From contig CM030706.1 of NCBI GenBank assembly GCA_017979445.1, positions 10,960,967 to 11,024,966 on the forward strand: a DNA stretch of 64,000 nt. The letters are read 5' to 3'. The notes beneath the pieces are model-generated. The model was not told the origin of the DNA, did no database searches, and was given only the letters and a program-made list of their open reading frames with translations. This DNA comes from Akebia trifoliata (lineage: Eukaryota > Streptophyta > Magnoliopsida > Ranunculales > Lardizabalaceae). How positions within the stretch are numbered: the first letter of the stretch is position 1; the number at the start of each line of letters is the position of its first letter. Shown in pieces: positions 1 through 11,635 of the stretch. The translations under genes and the position numbers were made by a program.

Positions 1-1189
1 TTTATTTTAATGCCTAGTCCTAAGCTTACCCATGAAATTCCTCCTAAGTACCGTGTGAAAAAGTTAAGGAAGGTAGCAAATCATGATTAGACAGTAACTC
101 CAGAAGTTCAAAAAGGAAAGAAAAAGAAGTTTATTAGGTTGAAAACCCGAAAGGACGACTTCGGCAAAAATTAAGGCAAGATCGCAATATTGAAAATCCG
201 AAAGGATGATCTTGACAACAATTAGAGTAAAGAAAAAAAAATATGCTAAGTTTAAAACCTGAAAAAGTGACTTAGGCAAAAATTTAGGCAAGCTCACGAT
301 GTTGAAAATTCGAAAATACGGCCTTGGCAACAAATAAAGTAAAAATAAAAAATACAAAGCTCGCTATATTGAAAACTTGAAAAGGCGATCTAGGCGAAAA
401 TTAGGACAAAAAAAAATCTCGGTTGAGTTGAAAAGCTGAAAGGGCAGTCTGAGCCGAAATATTAGAAGTCTGAGTGACCAAGTTTCAATACCCAACTTAA
501 ACTAGGCAAAAACTCAGAAGCCACGAGTATCTTGTCTACGATTGATTTGTAATTTTTTGCTTCTCAAGTGAACTAAGAGGGAGAATGGTAGATTCTACAA
601 TGAATCTCGAAAGAAAATATTTTGTTCTCTTGTGCTTGACTTAATATCTTTAATATAAAAAGTCAAAATCAAAAGTTAAATCTTTATTGCGCTTGTGGTA
701 ATCAAATATTTCACACCTTCATAACAAGGGGCACTTTTTTCTCTATAGCGGGTAATTTTTCCCCTTACACTAGGGGCATTTAAAAAAAAAAAAACTATGT
801 TCAATTGTCTTCAGTACAGTGTTTCTTGTCAAACTAAGGCATTTTGTTCTCAAACTTTATCAATGTTAATAGGAACCCCGAATTCAACGTTACCCTTTTG
901 ATGACAATTTTTGGAGGACCCTTGAGGTTCAAAAGAAATTAAAATTCAAGTTTTAAATTCATAAAATTTTTGAAAAAACCTTGAGGTTCAAACAAAAGCG
1001 TTTCTGATATCATATTTGATTTTTGCCCAGAGAATAACTTATTACCCTTTCACCTAGAACAAGAGATAGGGCATTCTTTCTTTCCCAAATTCATTAATTA
1101 TTTTCCAGATCTATTCATTCCCAGATTCAATCATTCTTTTTCAGATTCATTTTCAATCATTCTTTTCCAATTTACTCAGCCATATGCTG

Positions 1190-1670
1190 TCGAGGGCTAT
1201 CTCGAACTTTGCTCAGATGCCGCCGAGGGTTATCTAAGATTTTGTTCAGATGTCACCGAGGATTTTCTCAGATTTTGCTCAGTTTTATTCAACCAGATGT
1301 TGCCGAGGGTTTTTTCAAATTTTGTTCAGCCAATTACCATCAAGGGTTTTCTCAAATTATGCTCAACCAATTGCCACCAAGGGTTTTCTTAGATTATGCT
1401 TAGCCAGTTGCCGCTGAGGGTTTTCTCGGATTTTGCTCACCTAGTTACCACTGAGGGTTTTCTCGGATTATACTCAGGCAGTTGTCACCAAGGGTTTTCT
1501 CGAATTTTATTCAGCTAATTACCACCGAGGATTTTTTTAGATTATGCTCAGCCAATTATAGCCAAGGATTTTCTAGGATTTTGTTCAGCCAGTTACCACC
1601 GAGGATTTTCTCGGATTATGTTCAGCTAGTTACCACCGAGGATTTTCTCAGATTTTGCTTAGATTTCACT
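1190..1670 (+). repeat. 3' UTR tandem array of Ret-1 (~37-bp units)
   Basis: About a dozen degenerate units of roughly 37 bp, each with a core like CCGAGGATTTTCTCGG whose ends are complementary (CCGAG/CTCGG). It is the same family as the 34-bp array of Ret-2 at 6110-6606, in the opposite orientation because this element lies on the + strand. The short open frames here (1209-1403, 1482-1817) are a by-product of the repeat. Confidence 0.8.
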
Positions 1671-1996
1671 CAAATTTTTGTTCAGATTTTACTCAATTTT
1701 GATCAGACCCCCTTGAGATTCATCTCATATTTCAAATCCACACACTTGCACTTTTTAGTCAGGGAGAATTTTTCAAAATTCAAGGATCTGACATCGTCAG
1801 TGAGAGCTCGCGTTTGATGACCTGATAATTTTTTAGTTTGGGGAGAGTTTACTCTCAAGGATCCGAACGCCTCGATGAATTACTAAATCAGGCTATAAAA
1901 TGAGTTGTCACTTGTTTTAGCATTCGGATAACGCACTATCTACCAAAATAGATTTGTTATCTAGTTTGCTTTAATCCTCTGTCAGAGAAGGGCATC

Positions 1997-3599
1997 TGTA
2001 GACACCCCATTTTTGTACTCACCTGATTATTCAACTCGTCAACCTGATTGCGATGGTTCCCAATGATGGATGATTATTCCAATACTCTATTTTGTTACTA
2101 GATATGTTTCAGAAATTCGGATAAGGTATCTCAAACTAACAAAACTATAGAAATCACACTACGCTAGGAAAATATAATCCCAAAAACATAAAAATTATCA
2201 TTTTTGAGGATAAAAAAGAAGCTATGCGATAAAAATCACTAAAAACGATCAAATTACCAAAATACCTCTAATATTAAAACATCCTTAGAGCTCTCCTTAT
2301 ATTTAAGAAAACCCTTTCGAATACATAAAATAACAAAGTGAAATCAAATAAACCAGTTCGCCAATTTTTATCAAATTTAAAAAAATTATAAAAATGCCCC
2401 TCATAGGGTTCATAATCATTTCATGCCAAAAAATAAATAAGTGACACAAACCGATAATCCCATTGAATTCCTTACGAAAAACTGATTCCAAAACATCACA
2501 GAATATTGAAAAATGACTTGAAACGCAAAAGTTCTCTTTGCAACCAAAACTGTAATTTTTTAATTTTAACAATTTAAAATTTTAAAATTAATAAATAAAA
2601 CATTAATAAACGTAAAGTGAAACCTTAGTAAAATTAATTTAAAAATCTGAACCAAGAAAATTAATCAATCAAGCCCTAAGGCAAAATTGTTGATGGTTGC
2701 CCACTTATTTAAATAGAGCCCCCTGTATTTATTAAAAGACCCCTCCATCTAGGGGCTTAAAGAATTAAAATATAATTAAAGGGGGTTCTCCAAAAATCAA
2801 AAATATATTCTTTCATTGTATGTAAGAATTTAAACCCTAATCTAAAGAAACCTAGTCAATCAGATAAGAGTTAAGTCAAAACCCTAATTAAAACCTTAAT
2901 CTAAAGAAACTTAGTCAATAAAATAAGACTTTAGTCAAAATCCTAGTTCACCTCATCTAAAAGAAACCTAATTAAACACCAACTCTACCAAAAAATCTAT
3001 AAATAGGAGTCTCTACAACCCAATCTCGTAGGTCAAAATAAATCATAGAAAAAGTAGGTAAAAAAGTCTCCCCAGCCTCCTTCAAACCCTAATTTTGAAG
3101 TCCTAACCCCCTACCTATCATCCAAACCCCAACTTTTACTCAAAAAATACCCAAAAATCTTTCAAAAACATCCAGTAACCCCTTAAAAAATATAGAAAAC
3201 ACTTAGATATAGATACCTCAACTTGAAAATCAGAAGTAGATCTAGTGACGAAAATAAAACAAGGAATCTCATACGAGGAGTCTCTCCGCCAGTTCTAAGG
3301 GAACAAATTGTTGCGATCATCTAGGTATACTTCTTATTTTTTCTTTATTTATTGGTTTTAGATCTTTTAGCAATATAATCTTTTTTGAAAAATAGTAGAG
3401 ACCGACGTTTGTCGGGTGGGGTTGGTGCCTAACACCTTTCAATCCCGTAACGTGATCTCGGACCTGTTCTTTTCGTAGATTAGCATTTTATCTGTTAGAA
3501 TCAATATTTGGTTCCTAGACCATAATAACTAGGTGGTGACTCCCAAACCTTAAAAATCAAAAGCGGATACGCACACCTCGTGGATCGAGGGTGCTTTCA
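1997..3599 (+). mobile_element. 3' LTR of Ret-1
   Basis: Begins TGTAGACACCCCATTTTTG and ends GGGTGCTTTCA, the same termini as the other Ogre-like LTRs here. It is preceded by a purine-rich tract (about 1984-1996), as expected for a 3' LTR on the + strand. It is diverged from the Ret-2 LTRs and about 100 bp shorter. Confidence 0.85.
2998..3006 (+). promoter_or_regulatory. TATA box of the Ret-1 LTR
   Basis: TATAAATAG about 1.0 kb into the LTR, at the same relative place as in the Ret-2, Ret-3 and Ret-8 LTRs. It probably marks the U3/R boundary. Confidence 0.6.
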
Positions 3600-4060
3600 A
3601 TTACATATCTCCAAACCTCATCATTTTTTCAAATAATTTCATCGAGACATTTCATGAAACATATGGAGTACCAAAATGAAATAGCCTCACTCAAGTCATT
3701 AAATCATTTTTCAACCCATGCTAATCCATCAATCCAATTTCAAAACACACGCCACACCCATTAAATTTCAAAATCCAACTCAATTCCAATAAAATTCAAC
3801 CCAACCTATAACCCAACCTACCCATAATCCAACTCAAAAACACCCAATCTCCATGCAAATTGACCCAATCAAAGTTTTAATCTCATGAATTCAAGGAAAT
3901 AAATGATAAATTGAAGAAATTCATATATTACAACATACCTTATAAGAAAATTGGAAGTTCAAAGACAAAAAGATTAGATCAACTCAATCATAATTGGTTG
4001 TGAATCTTAAAATCTTCATAAATTAAACGTAGCAAACAAAATCAATTCGAAACAACATAC
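3600..4060. other. Unclassified DNA between Ret-1 and Ret-2
   Basis: AT-rich sequence with no open frame and no LTR, primer-site or polypurine signal that I recognise. It should be the DNA into which Ret-1 and Ret-2 inserted. It ends at the CACAG target copy and should be continuous with the DNA at 23042, so it may be internal sequence of Ret-4. Confidence 0.5.
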
Positions 4061-4065
4061 CACAG
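4061..4065. repeat. Target-site duplication of Ret-2 (left copy)
   Basis: CACAG immediately before the element; the second copy CACAG is at 23037-23041. A perfect 5-bp match 19 kb apart fixes the element boundaries. Confidence 0.9.
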
Positions 4066-5760
4066 TGAAAGCGCCCTCGATCCGCGGGGTGCGCGGATCC
4101 GCTTTTGACCCTTGAGGTTTTGGAGTTACCACCTAGTTGTTAAGGTCTAGGAACCATATTGACTCTAAAAAAGGCAAACTAATCTACGAAAGAAAAAAAA
4201 AGGGTCTGGGGATCACGTTACGGGGTTGGTGTTAGGCACTAACCTCGCCCGACCAAAGTCGGTCTCTACTAACTTCCCAAATAAATTACATTGCTAAAAA
4301 TCTAGATAAAAATAAAAAAAAAAAATTTATACCTTTCCGATAGCAAACTTTATTCCCTCAGATCTGATAAAAATAGCTCCTTGTACCGTACTCCCTTGCT
4401 TCGTTCTGTCTCCGGATTTGATTTTGGATCTCCGAGGTAAGGTATCTCCTTATTTTTGGATCCGAACTCTTCAAGTTTGTTGCGGATTTTGAGATGTTTT
4501 TAGAAGGCTTTTAGGTACTCTTTAGGCTAAAATCAAAGGAGGGATGTTAGGTAAGGAGTTGGGGCTCCAAAACTAGGATTTATGGGAGGCTAGGGACCTA
4601 CTTCTCTTAGGATTTATGATTTAATACGAAAATAGGGTGTGGGGACCTCTATTTATAGAATTTTTTAAGGGTTGATTTGGATAGAGTTAGTATTTAATTA
4701 GAGTTCTTTTAGTTAGAGTTGTGGTTTAGTTAGAATTGTTTTAGGTAGAATTGTGTTTTAATTAGAATTGTTTTAGGTAGAATTATTTTTTAGTTAGAAC
4801 TCTATTAGATAGAGTTATTATTTAATTAGAATTCTATTATGATTTTGACTTTTGGTCTTATTTGATTGACTTTTAATATTTTGACTTTATTCTTAATTGA
4901 TTGACTTTTAATATCTTGACTTCAGTTTTGCTTAATTGACTTTAATTTTGACTTTAGTCTCACTTGATTGACTTTAATACCTTGACCTTAGTCTTGTTTG
5001 ATTTACTTTTAATTTTTGGAGACCCCTCCTCCATTATTTCTTTAATTCTTTGGACCCCCAAATAGAGGGGTCCTTAAAGAAATATCCCACGAACCCTCAA
5101 CAATTTTACTTGAAAGCCCGATTGATCGATTTTTTAATTCAAAATTTTAAATTAATTTCATCAATGTTTCAATTTAATTATTTAATGTTTTATTTGTTAA
5201 TTTCAAAATTTTTTATTATGAAAATTATGAAATTACCGTTTTACCCCCGGAGGGGACTTTTCACGTTTCAAGTCGGTTTTTAATGTTATAGGATGTTTTA
5301 GAATTGATTTTTCGTAAGGAATTCAATGGAAATATTAGTTTGTGTCATTTATGAAATTTTTTGTGTGAAATGGTCGTGAAATTTATGAGGGGTATTTTCA
5401 TAATTTTGTCGAATTTTATTAAAATTAGTGAAATGATTTATTTGGTTTCGATTTGTTATTTTATGTATTTGAATAGGTTTTTCTAATCATAACGTAGACT
5501 CTAGGCTTGTTTTGATGTTAGGAGTATTTTGGTCAATTTTTAGCGATTTTTATCGTGAAGCTTCTTTTCATTTCCAGAGTCGTATTTTCCTAGCGTAGCG
5601 TGGTTTCTAAGGTTTTGTCAGTTCAAGATACCTCATCCGGATTTCTGAAACATATCTGGTAACAAAATAAAGCATTGGAATAATCATCCATCATTAGGAA
5701 TCGTTGCGATCGGGTTGACGAGTTGATTAATCAGGCGGATGCAAAAATAAGGTGTCTTTA
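4066..5760 (-). mobile_element. 3' LTR of Ret-2
   Basis: Reads TGAAAGCGCCCTCGATCCGC at its left edge and ends GGTGTCTTTA at 5760; the terminal CA of other copies has decayed to TA. It is followed at 5761 by GATGCCCC and pyrimidines, the complement of a polypurine tract, so this is the 3' LTR of a minus-strand element. It aligns with 21330-23036 over its whole length with scattered differences. Confidence 0.9.
4649..4657 (-). promoter_or_regulatory. TATA box of the Ret-2 3' LTR
   Basis: CTATTTATA, complement TATAAATAG, matching the TATA position in the 5' LTR copy (21928-21936). Confidence 0.55.
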
Positions 5761-6109
5761 GATGCCCCTTTTTTGCAGAGGGTTGAAGCAAACTAGATAG
5801 CAAATCTATTTTGGTAGATAGTGTGATATCTGAATGCCAAAGCTAGTGACAGTTCATTTTACAGCCTGATTTAGCAATTCGTCGGGGTGTTCGGATCCTT
5901 GAGGGTAAAGCTCTCCCCGAATCAAAAGGTTGTCAGGTCCTTGAGCGCAAACTCTCACTGACAGTGTCAAATCCTTGAATTTTAGAAAATTCTCCTTGAC
6001 TAATGTGACAACTGTGCAAGTGTGTGATTTAAAATCTGAGCATAATTTGAGCATAATCTTAGTACAAACTGGGCATAATTTGAATATAAACTGAGCATAA
6101 ACTGAGCAA

Positions 6110-6606
6110 AATTCCGAGAAAACCCTCGGCGGTAACTGAGCATAATTTCGAGAATACCCTCGGCGGTAACTGAGCATAGTTCCAAGAAAACCCTTGGTGG
6201 CATCTGAGCATAATTCCAAGAACACCCTTGGCGGCATCTGAGCATAGTTCAGAGAAAACCCTCGGCGGTAACTGAGCATAGTTCCGAGAAAGCCCTCGGC
6301 GGCATCTGAGCATAATTCCAAGAAAACCCTTGGCGGCATCTGAGCAGAGTTCCGAGAAAATCCTCGGCGGTAACTGAGCATAGTTCCGAGAAAACCCTCG
6401 GCGGCATCTGAGCATAGTTCCGAGAAAACCCTCGGCGGTAACTGAGCATAGTTCTGAGAAAATCCTCGGTGGCATCTGAGCATAGTTCCTAGAAAACCCT
6501 AGGCGGCATCTGAGCATAGTTCCGAGAAAACCCTCGGCGGTAACTGAGCATAGTTCCGAGAAAACCCTCGGCAGCATCTGAGCATAATCCAAGATAACCC
6601 TTGGCG
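6110..6606 (-). repeat. 3' UTR tandem array of Ret-2 (34-bp hairpin units)
   Basis: About 14 units of 34 bp (CCGAG starts at 6386, 6420 and 6454). Each holds CCGAGAAAACCCTCGG, a 5-bp perfect stem with a 6-base loop; diverged units keep the pairing (for example CCAAG...CTTGG at 6183-6198). Because 34 is not a multiple of three and the unit lacks stops, several overlapping frames stay open. They are not genes. Tandem arrays in a hypervariable 3' UTR are known from Ogre/Tat elements. Confidence 0.9.
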
Positions 6607-7436
6607 ATAACTAAGCAAAACTGGTAGAGGAATGAATGAATTTTGGGAAAGAATGAACGAATTTGGAGAAAACTAATTAGAACGAATCGGAGAACGAATA
6701 AATCTGGAAGATAATGAATTTGGAAGAGAAATGATCGATTCCAAGAATGATTGGATCTGGAAAAGAATCTGGAGAACGAAAGAATGCCATATTTCCTATG
6801 TGAGATCCAAGATGCTTTTGTTCGAACCTCAAGGATTTATCAAAAAGTTTTATGAATTTAAAACCTGAGTTTTTATTTCTTTTGAACTTCAAAAGTTTTT
6901 TGAAAAACTGTTATCAAGAGGGTAGCCTTAAGTTTGGGGTTCCTATTATTTTTTAGGATTAACATTGCTCGAAGACAAAATGCCCCTAGTTTGACAATGT
7001 ACGTGGCATCAAAGATAATTGAATACATCATGCAAAAATTAAAAAAATTAAAAAAAAAAAAATGACCCTAGTATAAGGGGGAAAAGTTACAAGAAAGAAA
7101 ATTCCCCTTGTATGAAGGTTTGAAATATTTGATTACCACAAGCGCAATTAAGATTCAACTTTTAATTTTGATTAATTTTATTAAAGATTTTGAGTTAGGC
7201 TCAAGAGAACAAAATATTTCCTTTTGGGACTCATCATAGAATTCACCCTTTTCTCCATTGGTTCACTCGGGGAAGTAAACATTTTCAGATCGATCGTAGA
7301 CAAGATACTTATGGCTTCTGAGTCTATGCCTGGTTTAAACTAAGTATTGAACTTGATTATTCGGACTTCTGATGTTTCAATCGGACCGTTCTCAGCTTGG
7401 GATTTTCTTCTGTTTTTCTTTGTTGCTCTAACTTTT

Positions 7437-7592
7437 GCCTAGATCGTCTTTTCAGGTTTTCGATCTAGCGAGCTTTTCTCTTTTTTTCTTTGCTCTGATT
7501 GTTGTCAAAGTTGTCCTTTCAGATTTTCAACCTTTTGAGCTTGCCTTAATTTTTGCCTAAGTCGCCTTTTAGGGTTTTCAACTTAGCAGGCT
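7437..7592 (-). repeat. Stem-loop modules in the Ret-2 3' UTR
   Basis: Three modules at 7437-7473, 7501-7541 and 7555-7592. The general plan is left arm GCCTARRTCG, loop CCTTTTCAGGTTTTC, right arm complementary to the left. In module 1 the arms are CTAGATCG/CGATCTAG and in module 3 CTAAGT/ACTTAG, so the arm sequence differs but pairing is kept. The same modules occur in Ret-6 and Ret-8. Confidence 0.75.
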
Positions 7593-7899
7593 TCATCATT
7601 TTTTATATTTTCTTTTCTTCTGAACTTATGGAGTTGCTGTTTGATCATGCTTTGCTATCTCCCTTGACTTTTCGCACGGTACTTAAGAGGACTTTTATAG
7701 GTAAGCTTAGGACTGGGTATAAAAAGAAAGGAATTTTGAGGCTCAAAACCCAAATGCCCCTTGTGTGGCACTTCCTTTTAAATTATTTTTCTTTTCTTAA
7801 ATTTTCTTTCCCATTTTGGATTTCTTTTTCTTTTGAATTTTTTTTCATTTTTTATTGCGTAGGGAAATAGATTTTTATTTTTATTTTGATGTGGTCGGG

Positions 7900-7961
7900 C
7901 CTGAAGTAACTTCTCAGGTTGCCTACGTACCCTAGAATTTTGGGATCAGACCAAAACGTAG
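7900..7961 (-). promoter_or_regulatory. Conserved double stem-loop after integrase (Ret-2)
   Basis: CCTGAAGTAACTTCTCAGG (7900-7918) has CCTGA/TCAGG arms. A second pair, CTACGT (7923-7928) and ACGTAG (7956-7961), follows at once. The block recurs in Ret-6 (32009-32071) and Ret-8 (43912-43985), including an element with no integrase, so it is conserved independently of coding. Role unknown; a packaging, dimerisation or 3'-processing signal is possible. Confidence 0.6.
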
Positions 7962-8153
7962 TTCGAAGCTTCCCTCCCCTAGGTTAGGTGATCGGACTGA
8001 GAAAGAAAAAGGTATAATTTTTCTTTTTGAAAAGACTGCAAAGGGGTTGAGAAAGGATATGTTGGACTGGGTAATTGGGTAATATGAGGATTGATTCGGC
8101 CAAAGATGGCCTCCTTAAATGTAGTACCGTTTGATTTGGTCAAGGTTGGTTGG

Positions 8154-8788
8154 TTATGGTAATTCGATTCCATCATGATCTTGAAGTCTGACAACTTTTC
8201 CTGGTAATATTTCCTTGACGATGAACGGACCTCCCCAATTTGGTTTGAACTTCCCCCTAAGGTTAAAGATAGGTGCCCGATTCTCTTTGAGTACTAAGTC
8301 TCCGACTTGTAAGTGACGAGCCTTGATCTTTTTGTCAAATGTGCGGGCGACTCTTCTTTGATAAGCTTGCACGTGGTAAACGCTCTTAGTCATTTTTATT
8401 CGATCAAATTCAATTCTTCATACCGTTGGCGAACCCAATCTGCTTCTGACAACTAACTTTCTAACAAAATCCTGAGAGATGGAATCTCCATTTCAACTGG
8501 CAAGACTGCTTCCATGCCATATACTAAGGAGTAAGGAGTAGCTCCGGTGGAGGATCGAATTGAGGTTCAATATGCCCATAATGCAAATGGCAGTTTTTCT
8601 GACCAATCTTGATATGATTGACACATTTTTCTAAGGATAGTCTTAATATTCTTATTAGCTGCTTCGACTGCTCCGTTAGTCTGAGGTCGGTACGGAGATG
8701 ATTTATGGTGTGAGATTTTGAACTTTGAACATAATTTGATAACCTCAGCTTTGAAGTGTGACCCGTTATCAGAGATCAGCTCCGAAGG
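8154..8788 (-). pseudogene. Ret-2 integrase, catalytic part after the solo LTR plus C-terminus
   Basis: Integrase would insert the cDNA copy into the host genome. Residues encoded at 8567-8783 include ISDNGSHF, the second catalytic Asp, and NGAVEAANK, the catalytic Glu. The 8154-8393 segment holds the basic C-terminal domain (LQVGDLVLKE ... NWGGPFIVKEI ... GIELP), typical of Tat integrases. The coding is interrupted at 8788/8789 by the solo LTR and resumes at 10532. The 8394-8566 stretch between the two open segments is in disrupted frame. No chromodomain is visible, as is normal for Tat elements. Confidence 0.85.
8784..8788. repeat. Target-site duplication of the solo LTR (left copy)
   Basis: GAAGG, repeated at 10527-10531 directly after the LTR. 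Confidence 0.9.
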
Positions 8789-10526
8789 TGTAGACACCCC
8801 ATTTTTGCACTCGCCTGATTAATCAACTCGTCAATCCGATTGCAATGATTCCCAATGATGGATGTGTATTCCATTGTTTTATTTTGGTTACCAGATGTGT
8901 TTCAGAAATCCGGATGAGGTATCTCGAATTGACAAAACCTTAGAAACCACGCTACGCTAGGAAAATACGACCCCAGAAACATAAAAATCATCATCTTGCA
9001 GACCAAAAAGAAACTTCACGATAAAAATCACTAAAAAATTACCAAATTACCAAAATACCCCTAACCTCAAAACAACCCTAGAGCCTACGTTACGCTTAGA
9101 AAAACTCTCTCGAACACATAAAATAACAAATCGGAACCAAATAAATCATTTCATCAATTTTAACAGAATTTGACAAAATTACGAAAATGCTCCTCATAAA
9201 GTTCACAATCATTTCACACAAAAAATTTCATAAATAACACAAAATAATATTTCCATTGATTTCCTTACGAAAAATCGATTCTAAAACATCCTAGAACATT
9301 AAAAACCGACTTAAAACGTGAAAAGTCCTCCTGGGGGTAAAACGGTAATTTCACAATTTTCATAATTAAAAAATTTCGAAATTAATAAATAAAATATTAA
9401 ATAATTAAAGTGAAACATTGATGAAATTAATTTAAAATTTTGAATTAAAAAATCGATCAATCGGACTTTCGGGTAAAATTGTTGAGGGTTCGTGCGATAT
9501 TTCTTTAAGGACCCCTCCATTTGGGGGTCCAAAGAATTAAAGAAATAATGGAAGGGGGTTCTCCAAAAATTTAAAGTCAATCAAGCAAGACTGTAGTCAA
9601 ATTATTAAAGTCAATCAAGTGAGACTAAAGTCAAAATTAAAGTCAATTAAGCAAGACTGAAGTCAAAATATTAAAAGTCAATCAATTAAGACTAAAGTCA
9701 AAACATTAAAAGTCAATCAAATAAGACCAAAAGTCATAATAGAATTCTAATTAAATAATAACTCTATCTAATAGAGTTCTAACTTAAAAACAATTCTACC
9801 TAAAACAATTCTAATTAAAACACAATTCTACCTAAAATAATTTTAACTAAAACACAACTCTAATTAAAAGATCTCTAATTAAACACTAACTCTATCCAAA
9901 TCAACCTTAAAAAAATTCTATAAATAGAGGTGCTCACACCCTATTTTCGTATCAAATCATAAACCCTAAGAGAAGTAGGTCTAGAAGCTCCCCTAGCCCC
10001 CCATAAACCCTAGTTTTGGAGCCCCAACTCCTTACCTAACATCCCTCCTTTAATTTTAGTCTAGAAAATACCTAAAATCCCTCCAAAAACACCCCCAAAT
10101 CCGCAACAAACTTGAAGAGTTCATATCTAAAAACAAGGAGATACCTTGATCTAGGAGATCCGAAGTCAAATCCAGAGACAGAACGAAGCAAGGGAGTACA
10201 GTACAAGGAGCTCTTTTTGTCAGATCTGAGGGAACAAAATCCTTGCTATCGGAAAGGTATGTAATTTTTTTATTTTTATCTAGGTTTTTAGCAATGTGAT
10301 ATATTTGGGAAGTTAGTAGAGACCGGCTTTGGCCGGGCGGGGTTGGTGCCTAACACCTTCCAATCCCGTAACATGATTCCCGAATTCAGATTTTTTGTGG
10401 TAGATTAGTTCTTTTTATCCATGTTAGAGTCAGTTTGGTTCCTAGACCACAATAACTAGGTGGCGACTCCCAAACCTCAAGAGTCAAAAGCGGATCCGCG
10501 CACCCCGCGGATCGAGGGCACTTTCA
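8789..10526 (+). mobile_element. Ret-3: solo LTR nested in the Ret-2 integrase
   Basis: A 1738-bp LTR starting TGTAGACACCCCATTTTTGC and ending GGGCACTTTCA. It is flanked on both sides by GAAGG and by the two halves of the Ret-2 integrase. There is no internal sequence, so it is a solo LTR left by recombination between the two LTRs of a complete insertion. It belongs to the same superfamily as its host but lies in the opposite orientation. TATA box at 9919-9927. Confidence 0.93.
9919..9927 (+). promoter_or_regulatory. TATA box of the solo LTR Ret-3
   Basis: TATAAATAG 1.13 kb into the LTR. It could drive transcription antisense to Ret-2 coding; activity is not known. Confidence 0.55.
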
Positions 10527-10531
10527 GAAGG

Positions 10532-11035
10532 TACCCCGTATCGACTGATGATGTTTGTTTAAATAAACTTTGCAACCCGTGATGCAGTGAGGAAAACATA
10601 AGAGGCAGCTTCAACCCATTTGGTAAAATAATTGATAGCAACTAGAATGTATTCATGTCCGTTTGATGCCTTAGGCGATATTTTACCAATAATGTCAATT
10701 CTCCAGATTGAGAATGGCCATGGTGAAGTCAGACCCACTAATTGAAATGGTGGCACATGTATAAGGTTCGCATGCATTTGGCACTTATGACAGGTTTTGA
10801 CCATGTGATGACAATCTGTTTCCATCGTGGGCCAATAGTATCCTTATCTTATAATCTTCTTAGCTAACATTTTCCCACTCATGTGAGGGTCACATTCTGC
10901 TGAATGTAGTTCAATCATTATCTGTTCAGCTTGATCTTCATAAACACACGACAAGTGAATCCCATCATAAGACCTTTTGTATAAACTTCCTGCGCACAGG
11001 ATAAATTGAGACGCTAATCTTAGTAGGGTCTGTCG
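10532..11035 (-). pseudogene. Ret-2 integrase, zinc-binding and first catalytic part
   Basis: The N-terminal half of integrase. The frame around 10800 reads ...CHHMVKTCHKCQMHA, the HHCC zinc-binding end, then PFSIWRIDIIGKI, which holds the first catalytic Asp, and YFTKWVEAASY, a signature of Tat-clade integrases. The open part is 10559-10825. A stop lies just upstream where the family reads through (about 10840, before GYYWPTM). It joins the 8154-8788 segment once the solo LTR is discounted. Confidence 0.85.
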
Positions 11036-11635
11036 TTACTTCCTCGATACTTCTTCCGGGAATTCTTGTTTTTCCAACACTTTCTTTATGTCTGTGTACC
11101 ATGGCTTTCCATTGGGTAGTCGAGTAGCAATGTTGATCTGATGACAGTATGCGGGTTTGTCTTTGACTTCAACACTAATTGGCCTTAATTCCATGCCAGG
11201 GGGTAAATGGATCATTGAAGATAAAGTTGCTAAGGAGTCAGCAAATCTATTATCCTCCCTTGACAAGTGTTGGAACAGGATAGCTTTAAACTTACTGACT
11301 AGGTTTAACAAATACTCATGGTAAGGTTTCAACTTTTCATCCCTAGTCTTCCATTCTTCTAATGACTGATGTATAACCAAGGCTGAATCCCCAAAAACTT
11401 CAATTTCTGAAATACCCAGGTTCAAAGCAGCTTCGAGCCCCGCGATGCATGCCTCATATTCAGCCGTGTTATTGATGTTCGAAAAGGCTAATTTAATAGC
11501 GATAGGAATATGGCACCCTTCTGGAGAAAACAGGACTGCCCCTACTCCATACCCATTTTGATTGGCGACTCCATCAAAGTATAACTGCCATGTTTGGTTC
11601 TGCGGTTCTTTCTTTAACGTGCAAGATGTTCTCAT
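11036..11635 (-). pseudogene. Ret-2 second (archaeal-type) RNase H domain
   Basis: RNase H degrades the RNA strand of RNA/DNA hybrids. This 199-residue segment starts its fold at WQLYFDGVANQNGYGVGAV (first catalytic Asp), continues NNTAEYEACIAGLEAAL (catalytic Glu), VFGDSALVIHQS (third Asp) and ends REDNRFADSLATL (last Asp). That order and the wording are those of the extra archaeal-type RNase H found downstream of the normal one in Tat-clade elements. All acidic residues are present. A frameshift at about 11600-11635 separates it from the preceding connector. Confidence 0.88.

Larger units (their letters stand above)
1..3599 (+). mobile_element. Ret-1: 3' end of an Ogre/Tat-like LTR retrotransposon
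   Basis: The 3' part of a + strand element whose 5' part lies outside the window. Positions 1-1996 are the reverse complement of the 3' UTR type seen in Ret-2: the first 130 bases match Ret-2 around 7620-7740, degenerate stem-loop modules follow at about 110-440, and a tandem array lies at 1190-1670. The 3' LTR follows at 1997-3599. No coding region of this element is in the window. The 3' target-site copy would begin at 3600 (ATTAC), but the partner copy is not visible. Family assignment rests on LTR and 3' UTR similarity to Ret-2. Confidence 0.8.

Noticed and set aside
5854..6592. Overlapping open frames of 66-209 residues on the minus strand
   Set aside because: They translate the stop-free 34-bp tandem array in all three frames; the repeat, not coding selection, keeps them open.
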